This document shows, piece after piece, positions 41,840 through 52,582 of a stretch of DNA of 64,000 nucleotides. This stretch comes from Platycnemis pennipes. Its lineage: Eukaryota; Arthropoda; Insecta; Odonata; Platycnemididae. The DNA is taken from the NCBI GenBank assembly GCA_933228895.1, contig OW121854.1, forward strand, positions 13,969,131-14,033,130, written 5' to 3'. The notes under the pieces are model-generated. The model did no database searches. It saw only the letters and a list, made by a program, of their open reading frames with translations, and had not been told where the DNA came from. A program made the position numbers and the translations under genes. Numbering within the stretch: the stretch's first letter is position 1; each line of letters begins with the position of its first letter.

Positions 41840-42125
41840 TATATACGTTTTTGAGGATAGGTGGGTAATTATGATGAGGTAAGGAAGTATACAGGGAATA
41901 AGCTACGGGTAGAGCAAAACCCGGTGTCGGTATCAGCCTGCTCTTAGCGAAGGGCGTCAAGGGATTAAGGGTTTAACGTCCCATGCGACGAATGGGGTAC
42001 TGAACTCCATATAGCACTCAAATAGGGGCCGTAATAACAATGACAAATCTTTGCCGCTGCCTGAATTCAAACTCTGGTTCTCTAGATGGGAGGCCAATAT
42101 CCTATCCACCACAACAACTAGATAC
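41840..42125 (-). mobile_element. tRNA-derived SINE, diverged
   Basis: The reverse strand shows the family body (GTCGCATGGGACGTTAAACCC, then GACGCCCTTCGCTAAGAGCA) and a weak B box (GTTTGAATTCAGG at about 42057-42070). The copy starts right beside the LINE-II truncation point. Confidence 0.75.
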
Positions 42126-42970
42126 CTCTGCAGGAAAAAAATCCCTATTTCAAATACATATATGCTCACACGCGGAAAGGCATTGTTCTTAGAAAAAAAG
42201 CGTACGTTGCAGAAACCTGAAGAAACATTAATGTCTCAAATGATGGGTCGACAAAATTGAAGAATGGAGAACTTTCCCCTATTACCGGAATGGATGGAGA
42301 AAGTTTTAATAAGACGAGGTGTGCGAATGTCCCTGGCAACAATATTGTTCCGTATTAGCCGTAGGATATGCATTCCTCTTCCTGAATAACCGCCACTCTG
42401 AAGGGACGACCCTGGTTATTAAACCCTTGCGTGAGCGACGCGTCGCTTATTAGGTGTGCGCGGAATGCCAATCACGACGAGCGAGGAAACCTTTCACTGC
42501 CTCCGCACAATGCAGGAATTCCGATGATTTAGCGTGACCATCCTTAATTGTAAGCGGTTGCCTAGTTTCAGCGTACCTATTGTTCCTTCAGACGGCGAGG
42601 GATCTTGCGAAACAACACCAAAGTCTCTCTTAATGGGCGAGTAGATCACTGAAAATCCCGAGATGTTTCAGGCAATAATTTTAAAGACGGCAGTCCCCAC
42701 TCGGCAATCGGATGCCGGAGGCGTTTTGATGGTAGACGGTGTTTTAAAAGGACGTTTCTTGAAACACAGTTGGAAAGACCATTGTCTCGATATTAGCGAA
42801 GGAAATTTTCTTCTAATGATACCCATTATCGATTCTGGATTGGTCACTTCAAATCGATAGGGAATAAGGAAATAACGGTGGTTCGATGCAATCCCTCGAG
42901 GTCATAGAAGCGTGAATCCCAATTATAACATAAAAGTTTAACAATAATTAATTTCAAACATTTACCTCCA
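42126..42970. other. unassigned stretch
   Basis: Mixed composition, with frames 42051-42260 and 42663-42860 (+) of no recognised family. CpG-richer around 42400-42490. Confidence 0.35.
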
Positions 42971-43028
42971 CATCAATATAGTATCTGCAAGCGACTGCGA
43001 TGGCGTATAACAGAAATGCATAGTCCAC
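42971..43028 (-). mobile_element. old LINE hairpin remnant
   Basis: ATCTGCAAGCGACTGCGATGG then CGTATAACAGAAATGCATAG resembles the LINE-II hairpin plus GCATGCA context, with many changes. Confidence 0.35.
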
Positions 43029-44835
43029 CTGTGAATAAAACATCCCAATGTTAACAACTACACTATCCGTTTCAATGTTAACCAAACGGAATCCATCATG
43101 AAACTCGGTACATTAGTTTCATGAAAGGGCATTGCATGAAATCTACGATTGAAGCAATAGTTCTACCGCTCCTTTTAATTTACTAAAGCATTAATTTTTG
43201 TTTCATTAATCGTTGCCAATATTTAAAATTTTAGTGAGTTCAGCACACTTCTCACGACAATATAGAATAGGTTTTGTCACTAGGTCACACCTTGAACAAA
43301 TGTATATACATTATAATACATTTGTATAGTGTATGTATGTACATTTGAGCGAGGTTTTGGTAATTCCAAGGATCCATCATCAGCGTGATGTTGTTGAGCT
43401 ACGCGGGTATTTAAGACCTTAATACCGTGGTTAATGTCTTGGTAGTAGGTTTGGAAATTCCAGAGCTTGGGTTAATCGGTATGATGTAGGCTTCTGGAGC
43501 ACCCATGACACAAAATACTATTAAAAAAACTAAAACTCCAAAGGCTGCAAATTAGAGAAAAATACGCCGACGAAGAGGTCCCGCATGTAGATTAGCGATG
43601 TCAGAAAACAAATATTCCTGCCGGAGATTAGAGGCTACCCTTCTTTTTTTTCAAAATTATTCGTTACAATTGAAAACACCATACTATACGTAAACGAGGT
43701 AAGATGTAATGCCTCGCATTGCATAGTCGATAAGCGATTGATCTGAAATGAAAGCGAGATGTTCTCGAATTTTGTGGTATATTTAATGTTTACCCTAGAG
43801 TGATAGAAAAAGATATTTGAGTTCAAAGGAAAAGCTTAGGCATGCTGATGGAAATTAGGGCATGCGATCACCGGAAGTACCGCTCGGAGTTGAACCCGAA
43901 ACCCTACTATCTCCAATTACGACATGACATTTTATTTCTGTCTGAATAGTAACATAATCATCAGTGATTATCGTATGGACAACTCTGCATCCGTATTCAC
44001 TGCACACGTATAAGGGTAAATTAAAATATTCACTGCTTATTAAGACAGGCAAGCTCAAAAAATATTTCCATCCAATTAAGTCTCAGAGGAAATTTAATAA
44101 ATTGCAGATATATTTATTTTATCTAAACTTAGATACTAGCTGCAAAAGTGTAGATAGAAAGGAGTTCCTCCTCAGCAATCAAATCTATATAGAAATGAAG
44201 GCAATGGCCACAGATTTTACATTTATTTTCACAAATATTACGGAAAACCCGAAATCGAGAGCTTGAAAATGCGAAAAGATATATATTATTCACCATTCCC
44301 CCGAAGGAACTAAACTACAAGCATGAAGTTACTCAGACAATACTTATATATCTAGGGATTCCCATCAAAATCTAGTCTAACTTTGCGTAAACAAAGCAAT
44401 AAATAGAAATTAAAGAAAGGTTTGAATATAACATAGGACGGGCAAGGAAATATGAATGGTATTTACTCGCAACTTCTCTACGCAAATTCCTCCTAGCCCG
44501 AAAGGCTTCCTGCGTCAATAGGGAAATAGGGAACTGAAACTTGGCTCTACAAAAATAGTTGATTATTTACAAAAGCGTTGTTCGCAAATTCATAAACGGA
44601 GTTTTAAATTCAGGTCGTTCCTTTATCCCCCACGTGAAATGTGTCCAGGAAATCATCACGACACTTTCACCCTTTGTGACGGAAACAGGGCAGCTCGTGA
44701 TCCGCGTATTTAAGCACGTGAAACCACTTTGCCTCGAATGTCACCAACGTCCCTTCGAATTTCTCCTTTGAAGAGAAAAAGGCGATGAAGTAGGCCTATC
44801 TTCTCCGAGGCTCACGATTCAAGTCTGTGCTCGCT
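43029..44835. other. unassigned AT-rich stretch
   Basis: Nothing recognisable. Frames at 43635-43826 (-), 43964-44266 (+) and 44559-44771 (+) have no family. A reverse-strand tRNA-like B box (GGGTTCAACTCC) at about 43888-43899 may mark an old SINE head. TGTATATACATTATAATACA at 43299 is a small near-palindrome. Confidence 0.4.
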
Positions 44836-44839
44836 AAAG

Positions 44840-44897
44840 CATTCCCCGCTGCCCCACACCTCATGGTGTCTTGCAGTAGTTGTAAATGTACCTCGCA
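44840..44897 (+). mobile_element. LINE hairpin fragment
   Basis: CCGCTGCCCCACACCTCATGG then TGTCTTGCAGTAGTTGTAAATG: a + strand hairpin and decayed tail with no upstream UTR. Confidence 0.55.
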
Positions 44898-45064
44898 TTT
44901 TTCTATCCACATTTTCCATTCTCCTCCTACGTTTACTCCGCTAGCCCAACATCCTTTTCTTCAACAAACACTCGCCCACTTTTACGTGTCCCATCCAGCT
45001 ACATTCCCCAATCTCACCTTACCTCTCCTACAATCTCAATCACTTCCTCATTCGCCTTCATTTC
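44898..45064. other. spacer
   Basis: C/T-rich stretch coding for nothing recognisable. Confidence 0.4.
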
Positions 45065-45440
45065 ATGTACATCTACACGATACCCTGCAAGCCACCGCGA
45101 GGGTGTGTGACAGGGGGTGAAGATCACCAAGCATGCACTACTAACATGCAAACAAGCAACTATAGTGTCTCATGCAACTAGATTGTTAGTATCTATAGTA
45201 TTTGAGGGGTTAATACATGCATCATGCACTACAGAATACTCTAAAATAATTCCCCTACCTATCCTTTTCCTATGCTGCCTATTCTGTTCTCTTATAGTAC
45301 GGGGGAAAATGCCATTTTGAATCTATCGGTACGATAATCTATCTCTCTAATCTTATTTGTCTGGTCGAATCTAGCATAATACGCTGGTTTGTTTAATATG
45401 TGCCTAACATCTTCAGTAAAGCTATCCGATTGAAATTTCC
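45065..45440 (-). mobile_element. LINE-II 3' end copy
   Basis: ATGTACATCTACACGATACC tail, hairpin at 45082-45118, full 3' UTR, then coding back to about the SFTEDVRHIL position. It ends at GATTGAAATTTCC (45428-45440). Confidence 0.9.
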
Positions 45441-45469
45441 TCCCACCTGATCTTATCTATCCATCGGCA

Positions 45470-45565
45470 TATCTAAGCCCTGAGAGGGTTTTCATCTTCT
45501 TTCCTCATGGTCCATATTTCGGCGCCATACAACGAAGCCACACTCCACATCAGGCTTTTCCCTAA
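45470..45565 (-). pseudogene. LINE family B fragment
   Basis: The reverse strand reads GKSLMWSVASLYGAEIWTMR then KEDEN, the same block as SLIWSVALYGAETWAL at 59680-59731. Only about 30 codons remain. Confidence 0.65.
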
Positions 45566-46047
45566 CTCGTATCCAGGAAAACGCCTGCGACCCCTGAACG
45601 GCAATTACTCCGGGCTGATAATTAATGGGTACTAACATGCCGTCGCACGTCCAGACGCAAGCCCTATTTACTCAAAGGAGAAGGAAAAATTCGACCCGGA
45701 ATGTCAATTTACGGCTTCCTGGAATGGAGTCCGAGGCGTTCAAAATGATTTTTCACGATCCGGCTCCACAGGAAGCTGGACGTTGGCCGAGGCAACTTTC
45801 GACTTAGCATTTCATTAAGCACCCATTCGAAAGTGCATTCGGTCATTGGGAAAGTCACTTCGCAATGAAAACAGGATCACAAACACCTGGGAACTGATTG
45901 TCTTAACAATTTTACATTATTCTTCGAACACACAAAAAGCTTTGTTCGATAACCGAGTATATAAATAATATCTCGCGTTCTTGTACTAAAAGTTTTATTC
46001 GCCCGGTGTTTTAAATTGCGAATACAAGAGGAAAAAATACGAGTAAC
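45566..46047. other. unassigned stretch
   Basis: A 60-codon frame at 45625-45807 has no recognised content. Nothing else seen. Confidence 0.4.
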
Positions 46048-46285
46048 AAGGGGAATTAGCGTGGTGGCTAGAGTATCCGGTCCCTTCCATTACACGGAAC
46101 TGGGTTCGAAACCCAGTAGCGGCAGGGAGTCTTTGGTATACCGTTCCCTGCTTGAAGAATTCGAGTTCAGTACTCAGTCCGTCGTATGGGACGTTAAACC
46201 GCGGATACCTGGGCGCCTTTGATTATGCTAATGCCGACGCCTGGTTTCTCTCCTCGCTCCCTCTTTTCCCTAAATACTCCTACCT
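46048..46285 (+). mobile_element. tRNA-derived SINE
   Basis: Head: TTAGCGTGGTGGCTAGAGTA (A-box-like) and GGGTTCGAAACCC (B box at 46109-46121). Body: GTCGTATGGGACGTTAAACCG then TGGGCGCCTTTGATTATGC. It has the clearest head of the family on the + strand. It lies 130 bp from a TTAA element. Confidence 0.82.
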
Positions 46286-46417
46286 CTACCTAAAAGGTGC
46301 AAATGATAGCAGTCAGTCACCTCCCCGTGAAAGCAACTCCTATACAGCTATTTCGCAATTCCTGCTATTTTCGTTACTTCCAATGAAAGGCAATGTAAAA
46401 CATGCTCAGGTGCTTAA

Positions 46418-47145
46418 GGAGGTTGATCCGAAAAGTGAGTCATGTCATTTTTTTTGTATTCTCAGCACTTAGAGAACTAAAGTTCCCCTATCTACTAAAG
46501 TGAAGATAATTATACCTCCCCATACTCCTTTCTGCACTAATTGAATTTGAAATTACTTACGATTAACGGCGAGAATGGCCATCACATGGGAATATAACGT
46601 TTATAAAACCATAGTGACATGTCATTTTTGCAAAAAAACATATTTAATGCGTAATTTCACAAGAAATACAATGACACTAAAAAAGGCATCAATCTACCGT
46701 ATTTTTCGCTAAATCCACCAATTTCTGCGCTTATAGCTGACGAAATGCGTTAGTTGACTTCAACTGGCGCTGCGGTCGCTGTAGCCAAAATGGTAGGCGT
46801 ATAAATAATGTGATTACTAAAGAGACATTAAAGAATATTTCAAGAAATATTATAACAAAACGTTTGATAGTAATATTCTGATGTTACACGTTAGTAAATT
46901 CATTGAGCGCATGAATTTATTTCTGTAACGTAAATGCTGAATTGACTCCATCGTCGAGCTGATTAAAATTATCATAAAAAAATAAATCCTTCGACTTTCC
47001 ATCGTATTTCTTGTGATACTTATGATTTTCAATAGCATAGGTAATTTTCTTTGCGAAGTAAGGATCACTTAGGAGGCATATACACGTACTTAAATTAAGA
47101 AGATTCCTTAGACAACTTGACTCAGGCAGTCGCGAGCCAACCTCC
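46418..47145. mobile_element. TTAA-flanked DNA element (copy D)
   Basis: 728 bp with ends GGAGGTTGATCC / GCGAGCCAACCTCC (inverted match GGAGGTTG) and TTAA at 46414-46417 and 47146-47149. It is collinear with 22971-23668 and retains the left end missing there. No transposase frame. Confidence 0.88.
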
Positions 47146-47149
47146 TTAA

Positions 47150-48040
47150 TTTCAGGCCGTAGGAATCAAACTCGCAAAAATGTTGGTTCCTGCTGCTTCA
47201 GGCGTCTTATCAAACTTCAAAATTTCATAACGTGTTTTCTCGACTCCGATTCGAAACGCACTCGATTACTTTTTCTTACCATCCACCTCTCGACGCAGCC
47301 CTCGCTCTGGAACGCCAAGTGTAACACCTTATCCTCAAAGAGTATTTTCTCACCTGAAAAAATAAGCAGTTAAGCTGGAATTTCAACCCATAGCGCACAC
47401 ACATCACGATCGTGCATCGAGGAAAGGCCAGGGAAATGGAACCGACACGAGTTCTTCATTAGGGCCCGTCAAGGGCGAATTGAGACCATCTCATTAGACG
47501 AGCTGATTCGCGGATAAACACCCTCCACTTGCGACTGAACTGATAACTGCTTTAAGGGGCTGGAAATGAATTAACTTATAATTGCGGACTCAACTCGTAA
47601 ACGTGCCGCGGTCGGAGCGAGAAATAAGGAGGATGGGGGGATGAAAATTATCGTGTTGCACCTTATCAACCCCCGATTGCTGTGTTAAACACTTTTTTAT
47701 TGATCATTGCTAATGAATACAAAAACAATGAAAGTCGCACTTTTTTACGTTAAGACGTGAAGCGGTTTTAAGTAAGAAGTGAATAGGAGAGAGGGAAAAA
47801 CTGAAGGAGCACTGCTTGTCATAAATTGCCGCGAGTTCCAACTACACAACGTTCTGAAATATCTCGCTCGAATGGGATTTCCAAAAATTACTCAAAGTAA
47901 AAAGGGGTGACGGACCAACTCGATATTGCATCTTGATATAGCTAGATAAAAATGTTACCTTGCAATATCGAGAAGGTAGGGGAGGTTTAAGCTCTCCTTT
48001 GAGCTGGGAAAAAGTTGCAGTATACATTCATGCATCTCAA
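47150..48040. other. unassigned stretch
   Basis: Mixed composition with CpG-richer parts near 47250-47640. One 61-codon reverse frame (47842-48027), nothing recognised. Confidence 0.4.
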
Positions 48041-48395
48041 CTATATCTACATCTACACGATACCCTGAAAGCCACCGCGATGGTGTGTGGCAGGGGGTGA
48101 AGATCATCAAGCATGCACCACTGACATGCAAACAAGGAAATAGGGTCTCATGCAACTAGATTGTTAGTATCTACAGTATTTAAGGGGTTAATACATGCAT
48201 CATGCACTTCTACTAATATTATTTATCTAGTCAAATCTAGCATAATACGCTGGTGTTTTTAATATGTGCCTAACATCTTCAGTAAAGCTATCCAATTGAA
48301 ATTTCTCTCATAGATTTAATCTGTACTTTAACCTACGCTCTGATAATGATTCCCACCCTAATTCTTGCATTAATTCTGAAACACTACTCAACCTG
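48041..48395 (-). mobile_element. LINE-II copy with internal deletion
   Basis: TATCTACATCTACACGATAC tail and hairpin (48062-48097). After CATGCATCATGCACTTCTAC (about 48210) the sequence skips the end of the UTR and last codons, joining straight to the NKIR...FD region (TTATTTATCTAGTCAAATC). It ends near 48395. Confidence 0.88.
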
Positions 48396-48476
48396 CATTG
48401 TTTAGATAATTATTCTGGTACAAATAATTATTAACAAATAGATATAAATACATAAATATGAAGATTAGGTGATAGA

Positions 48477-48617
48477 AAAATTCTGTGGAAAACTGAATCT
48501 TACCAATATCAGGATTGCTGACTAATGATAGTAATGATGATAAGAAGAAGAATTCAGTGGAAAACTGATTCCTACCAATATCAGGATTGTGTACTAATGA
48601 TGGCAATGATGATAAGA
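48477..48617 (+). repeat. two-unit tandem repeat, about 70 bp
   Basis: Units 48477-48546 and 48547-48617 share GTGGAAAACTGA, ACCAATATCAGGATTG, ACTAATGAT and AATGATGATAAGA. They differ by several substitutions. A reverse 72-codon frame (48388-48606) is repetitive because of this. Confidence 0.85.
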
Positions 48618-48623
48618 TAATTG

Positions 48624-48807
48624 TAGCAGGACTTCCACAGAGAAAAAAACCCCTTAACTGGGACTTGAACCCGGTGCCCCCTGATTTTCTGGCCAGATAC
48701 TTTGCTAAAACTGAGCAGAGTACCTGTCAGGACACCAGGAAAATCTTGAGGTTCCGGGTTTGAGTCCCGGTCAAGGTGGATTTTTTTTCTCTGTGGAAAT
48801 CCTGCTA
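48624..48807. repeat. foldback of tRNA-like arms
   Basis: Outer arms TAGCAGGACTTCCACAGAG and CTCTGTGGAAATCCTGCTA are inverted copies. Inside, GGGACTTGAACCCGG (left, reverse B box) mirrors CCGGGTTTGAGTCCC (right, forward B box). The left TCAGGGGGCACCGGG-type sequence mirrors the right TCTTGAGGTTCCGGG. So two tRNA/SINE-like 3' halves face outwards in one palindromic unit. TTG lies on both outer sides. Confidence 0.8.
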
Positions 48808-49662
48808 TTGTGATTTTCAGCGGGTGACTCCACTTGGGTATTCACGGCTAGTTCGCAATCCTTGATTGTAGTATTGAGAAATGAATAAGGCACGAGTTAT
48901 AAAGAACGTCTGTTTTTTGGTACCAAAATATAATGGTCTGTTTTTTACAGCGTCGCAAACTTCATGGGGTGGTTCTCAGATGATGTTAAGGGAGATAAGG
49001 TGAAAAAAGTGCATACTCACTGTTGCATAACATATAGATGGCCAATAATACTATGTTACCATTGCGATAACGTAATGAAAAAAACCTTCTCTTCGTAATA
49101 AATAAGTACCTACTAAATAACTTATTTGATTCATTCGCAAAGTTTAAACCCTAAACAACCGAGTCTCGAAATTTCCTCAGAAGAATGGTCAAGTTTTGAC
49201 ATGGAGTCCATAAATAGCTTTTGCTCAAAGCAAGCGGGGGATTTTAATTTACACAGGTCGAAGAAAACCGAGTTCGCGCAGTCGGGGCTCGCATAATACC
49301 CAAGGGCGAAGCCTTAGTAAGCTTCCAAAGAAGTAAAAAGGTTTTAATTGAGACGCAGTTTAACATTTAAAGGAACGCCTCCCACGGAAGATTCGGCGGG
49401 GCACGCCTCGCGCGAAAATAAACACGGGAAAAGCGGGAGTAGGGAATGACTGGGAAAAAAATTATCCCCATTGGATTCAGGCAAACAATGACCAAGGACT
49501 TTTCTGCGGCTTCTTCGAAAAACTAGGCGTGACAGTTTAAAGACACGCTAGCTTGCCGCTCAAACGTTGGGTCCCAGAGGTATATTTGCTTCATCTACGG
49601 AGGCATCACAAGGTTTTTCGAGCGGTAATAATTGCAAGGAAATGAACAGAGGTATCGAGGCG
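48808..49662. other. unassigned stretch
   Basis: No recognised gene or repeat. 49250-49450 is somewhat CpG-richer. Confidence 0.4.
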
Positions 49663-49665
49663 GTT

Positions 49666-50488
49666 ATCTACATCTACACGATACCCTGCAGGCCACCGCG
49701 AGGGTGTGTGGTAGGGGGTGAAGATCACCAAGCATGCACTATTGACATTTAAAAATGCTACTATAGGGTCACACGTATAGAGATTGTTAGTATCTAAAGT
49801 ATTTAAGGGATTAATACATGCATCATCCACTACAGACTACTCTAAAATATTTCAACTACCTATCCCTTTGCTATGCTCCCTATTCTGTTCTCTTATAGTA
49901 GGGGGGGGGGGGGAATGTCATTTTGAATCTATCAGTACGACAACCTATCTCTCCAATCTTATTTCTCTGGTCGAATCTAGCATAATACGCTGGTGTTTTT
50001 AATATGTGCCTAACATCTTCAGTAATGCTATCCGATTGAAATTTCTTTAATAGTAAGATTTCTCGCTTACTCGGCGCATTGCATTGATGAACTCTTCTCG
50101 GGCTCTGTACCGGGTGAGTGAATGTAATGCTGCCAATAGATTAAACTGATAATTCTTTAATTTTCTTTGATAGATTTAATTTGTACCTTAACCTACGCTC
50201 TGATAATGACTCCCACCCTAATTCTTGTATTAATTCTGAAACACTACTCAACCTATCGTAACACCTTTTAACGAACCTAGCTGCTCTACGCTGCACACTG
50301 TCTAGTTCACTGATCAAACCTAATTCATTCGGATCCCATACACAGTCTGCATACTCATGGTGGGACCTAACTAGTGAAAAGTAACATCCTCCATGCGCAT
50401 GAATTTTTACTTGCGTTTTTTAATCAAATACATTTCCCAAGTACTCTTTTTATAAATCCTAGCTTTCTCTTCGCTCGACCGCATATTT
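49666..50488 (-). mobile_element. LINE-II copy, long, carrying a 105-bp insert
   Basis: TATCTACATCTACACGATAC tail, hairpin at 49682-49718, UTR with a G-run at 49901-49913, then coding back to GFIKRVLGK (about 50445-50460). It is interrupted at 50054-50158 by unrelated DNA. Coding resumes at TTTTCTTTGATAGATTTAAT. Confidence 0.92.
50054..50158. mobile_element. 105-bp insert with target duplication in LINE-II
   Basis: Absent from the LINE-II copies at 7.4, 41.6 and 48.3 kb. It is bracketed by AATTTCTTTAATAG (50040-50053) and AATTTTCTTTGATAG (50159-50173), which look like a 14-15 bp target duplication. The insert (CTCGCTTACTCGGCGCATTG ... TGTACCGGGTGAGTGAATG) matches nothing else in the window. 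A SINE-type or LINE-mobilised fragment would give a duplication of this length. Confidence 0.65.
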
Positions 50489-50494
50489 CCTCGG

Positions 50495-50660
50495 CCGTTA
50501 TGAATGCGCCCTCTTATCTGGAGGGTCCTGGATCGAAGCACGATTGTGGCAGAGATTTGCAGCGAGAATCCCGGTCTATACTGGTGTTATGAAAGGAGAA
50601 AAATTGTAGTTTAATACGTTCCGTCTCTTGGATGGGACGTTAAAACTCCTTTTTCCAAGT
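50495..50660 (+). mobile_element. SINE copy, diverged
   Basis: A weak B-box-like GGATCGAAGCACG (50530), then CTCTTGGATGGGACGTTAAAA (50627-50647), the core of the family body. The head and tail are eroded. Confidence 0.5.
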
Positions 50661-50717
50661 CTTGGTATACTTTGCTTGGGGTAAGCCAAGACCCACGCCG
50701 ATTTTTTTTCTTTACTC

Positions 50718-50770
50718 TTCATCTACGCGATACCCTGCAAGCCACCGCGAGGGTGTGTGGCAGGGGGACT
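50718..50770 (-). mobile_element. LINE-II hairpin-only copy
   Basis: CATCTACGCGATACCCTGCA and GCCACCGCGAGGGTGTGTGG then CAGGGGG. It contains just the hairpin and start of the tail, about 50 bp, showing how short an insertion can be in this family. Confidence 0.85.
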
Positions 50771-50869
50771 CTACCTTCTTTTCAGTAAAATCCTTTTCTA
50801 CCCATCTCTTATCAATGCCCAAAATTACCCGACACATCGAACCCTAACAACAACAATGAAGAACAGTGA

Positions 50870-50945
50870 AATATTTATAACTAGATAATAAATACCGTGC
50901 AACCCACCACAAGGGTTTGTGTGAGGGAATGACTCAAAGTCAGGC
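50870..50945 (-). mobile_element. decayed LINE hairpin
   Basis: AATACCGTGCAACCCACCAC then AAGGGTTTGTGTGAGGGAATG is a diverged reverse hairpin (LINE-I-like ACAAGG loop). Confidence 0.55.
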
Positions 50946-51063
50946 GTACATTATCGACGAGTAAACAATTATATTTTTAATAACAGCAATACCTCTTTTG
51001 CTGATATAATTACATGGCGATGAATACGGTTGGTATCAGTGATTAGGTTTTGTTACCTTCTTC

Positions 51064-51600
51064 TGAAAATGCATACCTACATCTACATCTACATCTACAC
51101 GATACCCTGCAAGCCACCGCGACTGTGTGTGGCAGAGGGTGAAGACCACCAGTCATGCACTACTAACATGCAAACTAGCAACTATATTGTCTCATGCAAC
51201 TTGATTGTTAGTGTCTACAGTATTTAAGGGGTAAGACATGCACCATGCACTACATAATACTCTAGAATATTTCCCCTACCTATCCCTCTCCTATGCCGCC
51301 TATTCTGTTCTCTTATAGTACGGGGGAAATTCTCACCAAACACGCACTACATATCCTGCATAAAAAAGGATTAGTATTAATATTCTAGTCCAAACATCAA
51401 TAATTTAATCAATTTAAAAAACATAAAAATAGCAAAGTAAGCATGCAAAAACTTGCTTTTAGTTGGGTTACCTTCAAATCCTTATACCAACATGCAGCCA
51501 CTTATGCTATACATTGATTCACTCGTATTGGACAAATTTACCGATATTCATATCCCAAATTGTACTAGGAAAAACAGGACATTTTGAATCTACTTAGTCC
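51064..51600 (-). mobile_element. chimeric LINE: LINE-II 3' end joined to LINE-I
   Basis: The first part (51064-51327) is the LINE-II tail (four TACATC/CTACAC units), hairpin and UTR up to TATAGTACGGGGGAAA. It then switches at once to the LINE-I UTR (TTCTCACCAAACACGCACTAC at 51328) and the final LINE-I codons near 51560-51590. The LINE-I part lacks its own hairpin and tail, so it is not simply two complete insertions side by side. Confidence 0.85.
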
Positions 51601-52328
51601 ACGTTAAAACAGAATGTTTGTTTATAATCTAGGTTAAGAGAAATATCTTTTAGCGCAACGAAACAAGAACTGGACCCGTCTTAACTAAACGACAAAGAAG
51701 AAAGGATTATTGTTGGCAGGAGAAATCCACGAGGGTTTTAATCATGCATATAAATAACTAATAATAGGTATTGTGGATACGTTCACCTTAATAAACTGTT
51801 TTTGCTATTTTATATATAAACGTCCGTAACAGTTTTATTGTAGCAACAGAACAAAAGGTTAAATCTATTTTGGGGGGAGGTCGAATTTGTAAAGTGTTGC
51901 TCGAGTTAACTAGTTCTAATCTAGCATGACTTCATTTTGATCTATAATGTAACGATCCCTTTAGTCATCAAGAGACTTGGGCTATTTAAAATAAAAAATG
52001 CTCCAGAAATCGTCATCTTTTACTGAAATACCAGTTATTTTGATTCGAAATCAGGATTCGACGATAATAATAAGCGTATATATTGAATCATCTTTCGGCT
52101 GGTGTGCGTCTCAAGTTTGGGCGATAGGTATTTCTAGTTAAAATGTTCAAATGAAAAATGCTTGGAAGCTGTAAGACAGCCCTTTACATGTATTTCTTAT
52201 GGGAACTATTTGGACTCAACTGGGTTCAAACTGAGGACCATTATTAAAAAAAACAAATAGCCTATTGTCTGTCTGAGGATGACATTTAACCAACCTTAAA
52301 ATTTCAAATCTGCGCTGTATTTGGTTCG
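51601..52328. other. no recognisable feature
   Basis: AT-rich spacer without frames of note. Confidence 0.4.
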
Positions 52329-52582
52329 TCTACATCATCTACAATCACACGACATCGCAAGCCACCGCGAGGGGGTGTGGCAGGGGGTGAATATCACCAA
52401 GTATGCACTACTAACATGCAAACAAGCAACTACACGGTCTCATGCAACTAGATTGTTAGTATCTATAGTATCACATGCATCATGCACTACATACTACTAA
52501 AAATATTTCATCTACCTATCCCTTTTCTATGCTGCCTATTCTGTTCTCTTCTAGTACGGGGGAAAAATGCCATTTTGAATTG
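52329..52582 (-). mobile_element. LINE-II 3' end copy
   Basis: TCTACATCATCTACAATCAC tail, hairpin (52356-52390, partly damaged on the left arm), UTR and the first coding bases (AAAATGCCATTTTGAAT). Stops near 52582. Confidence 0.88.
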
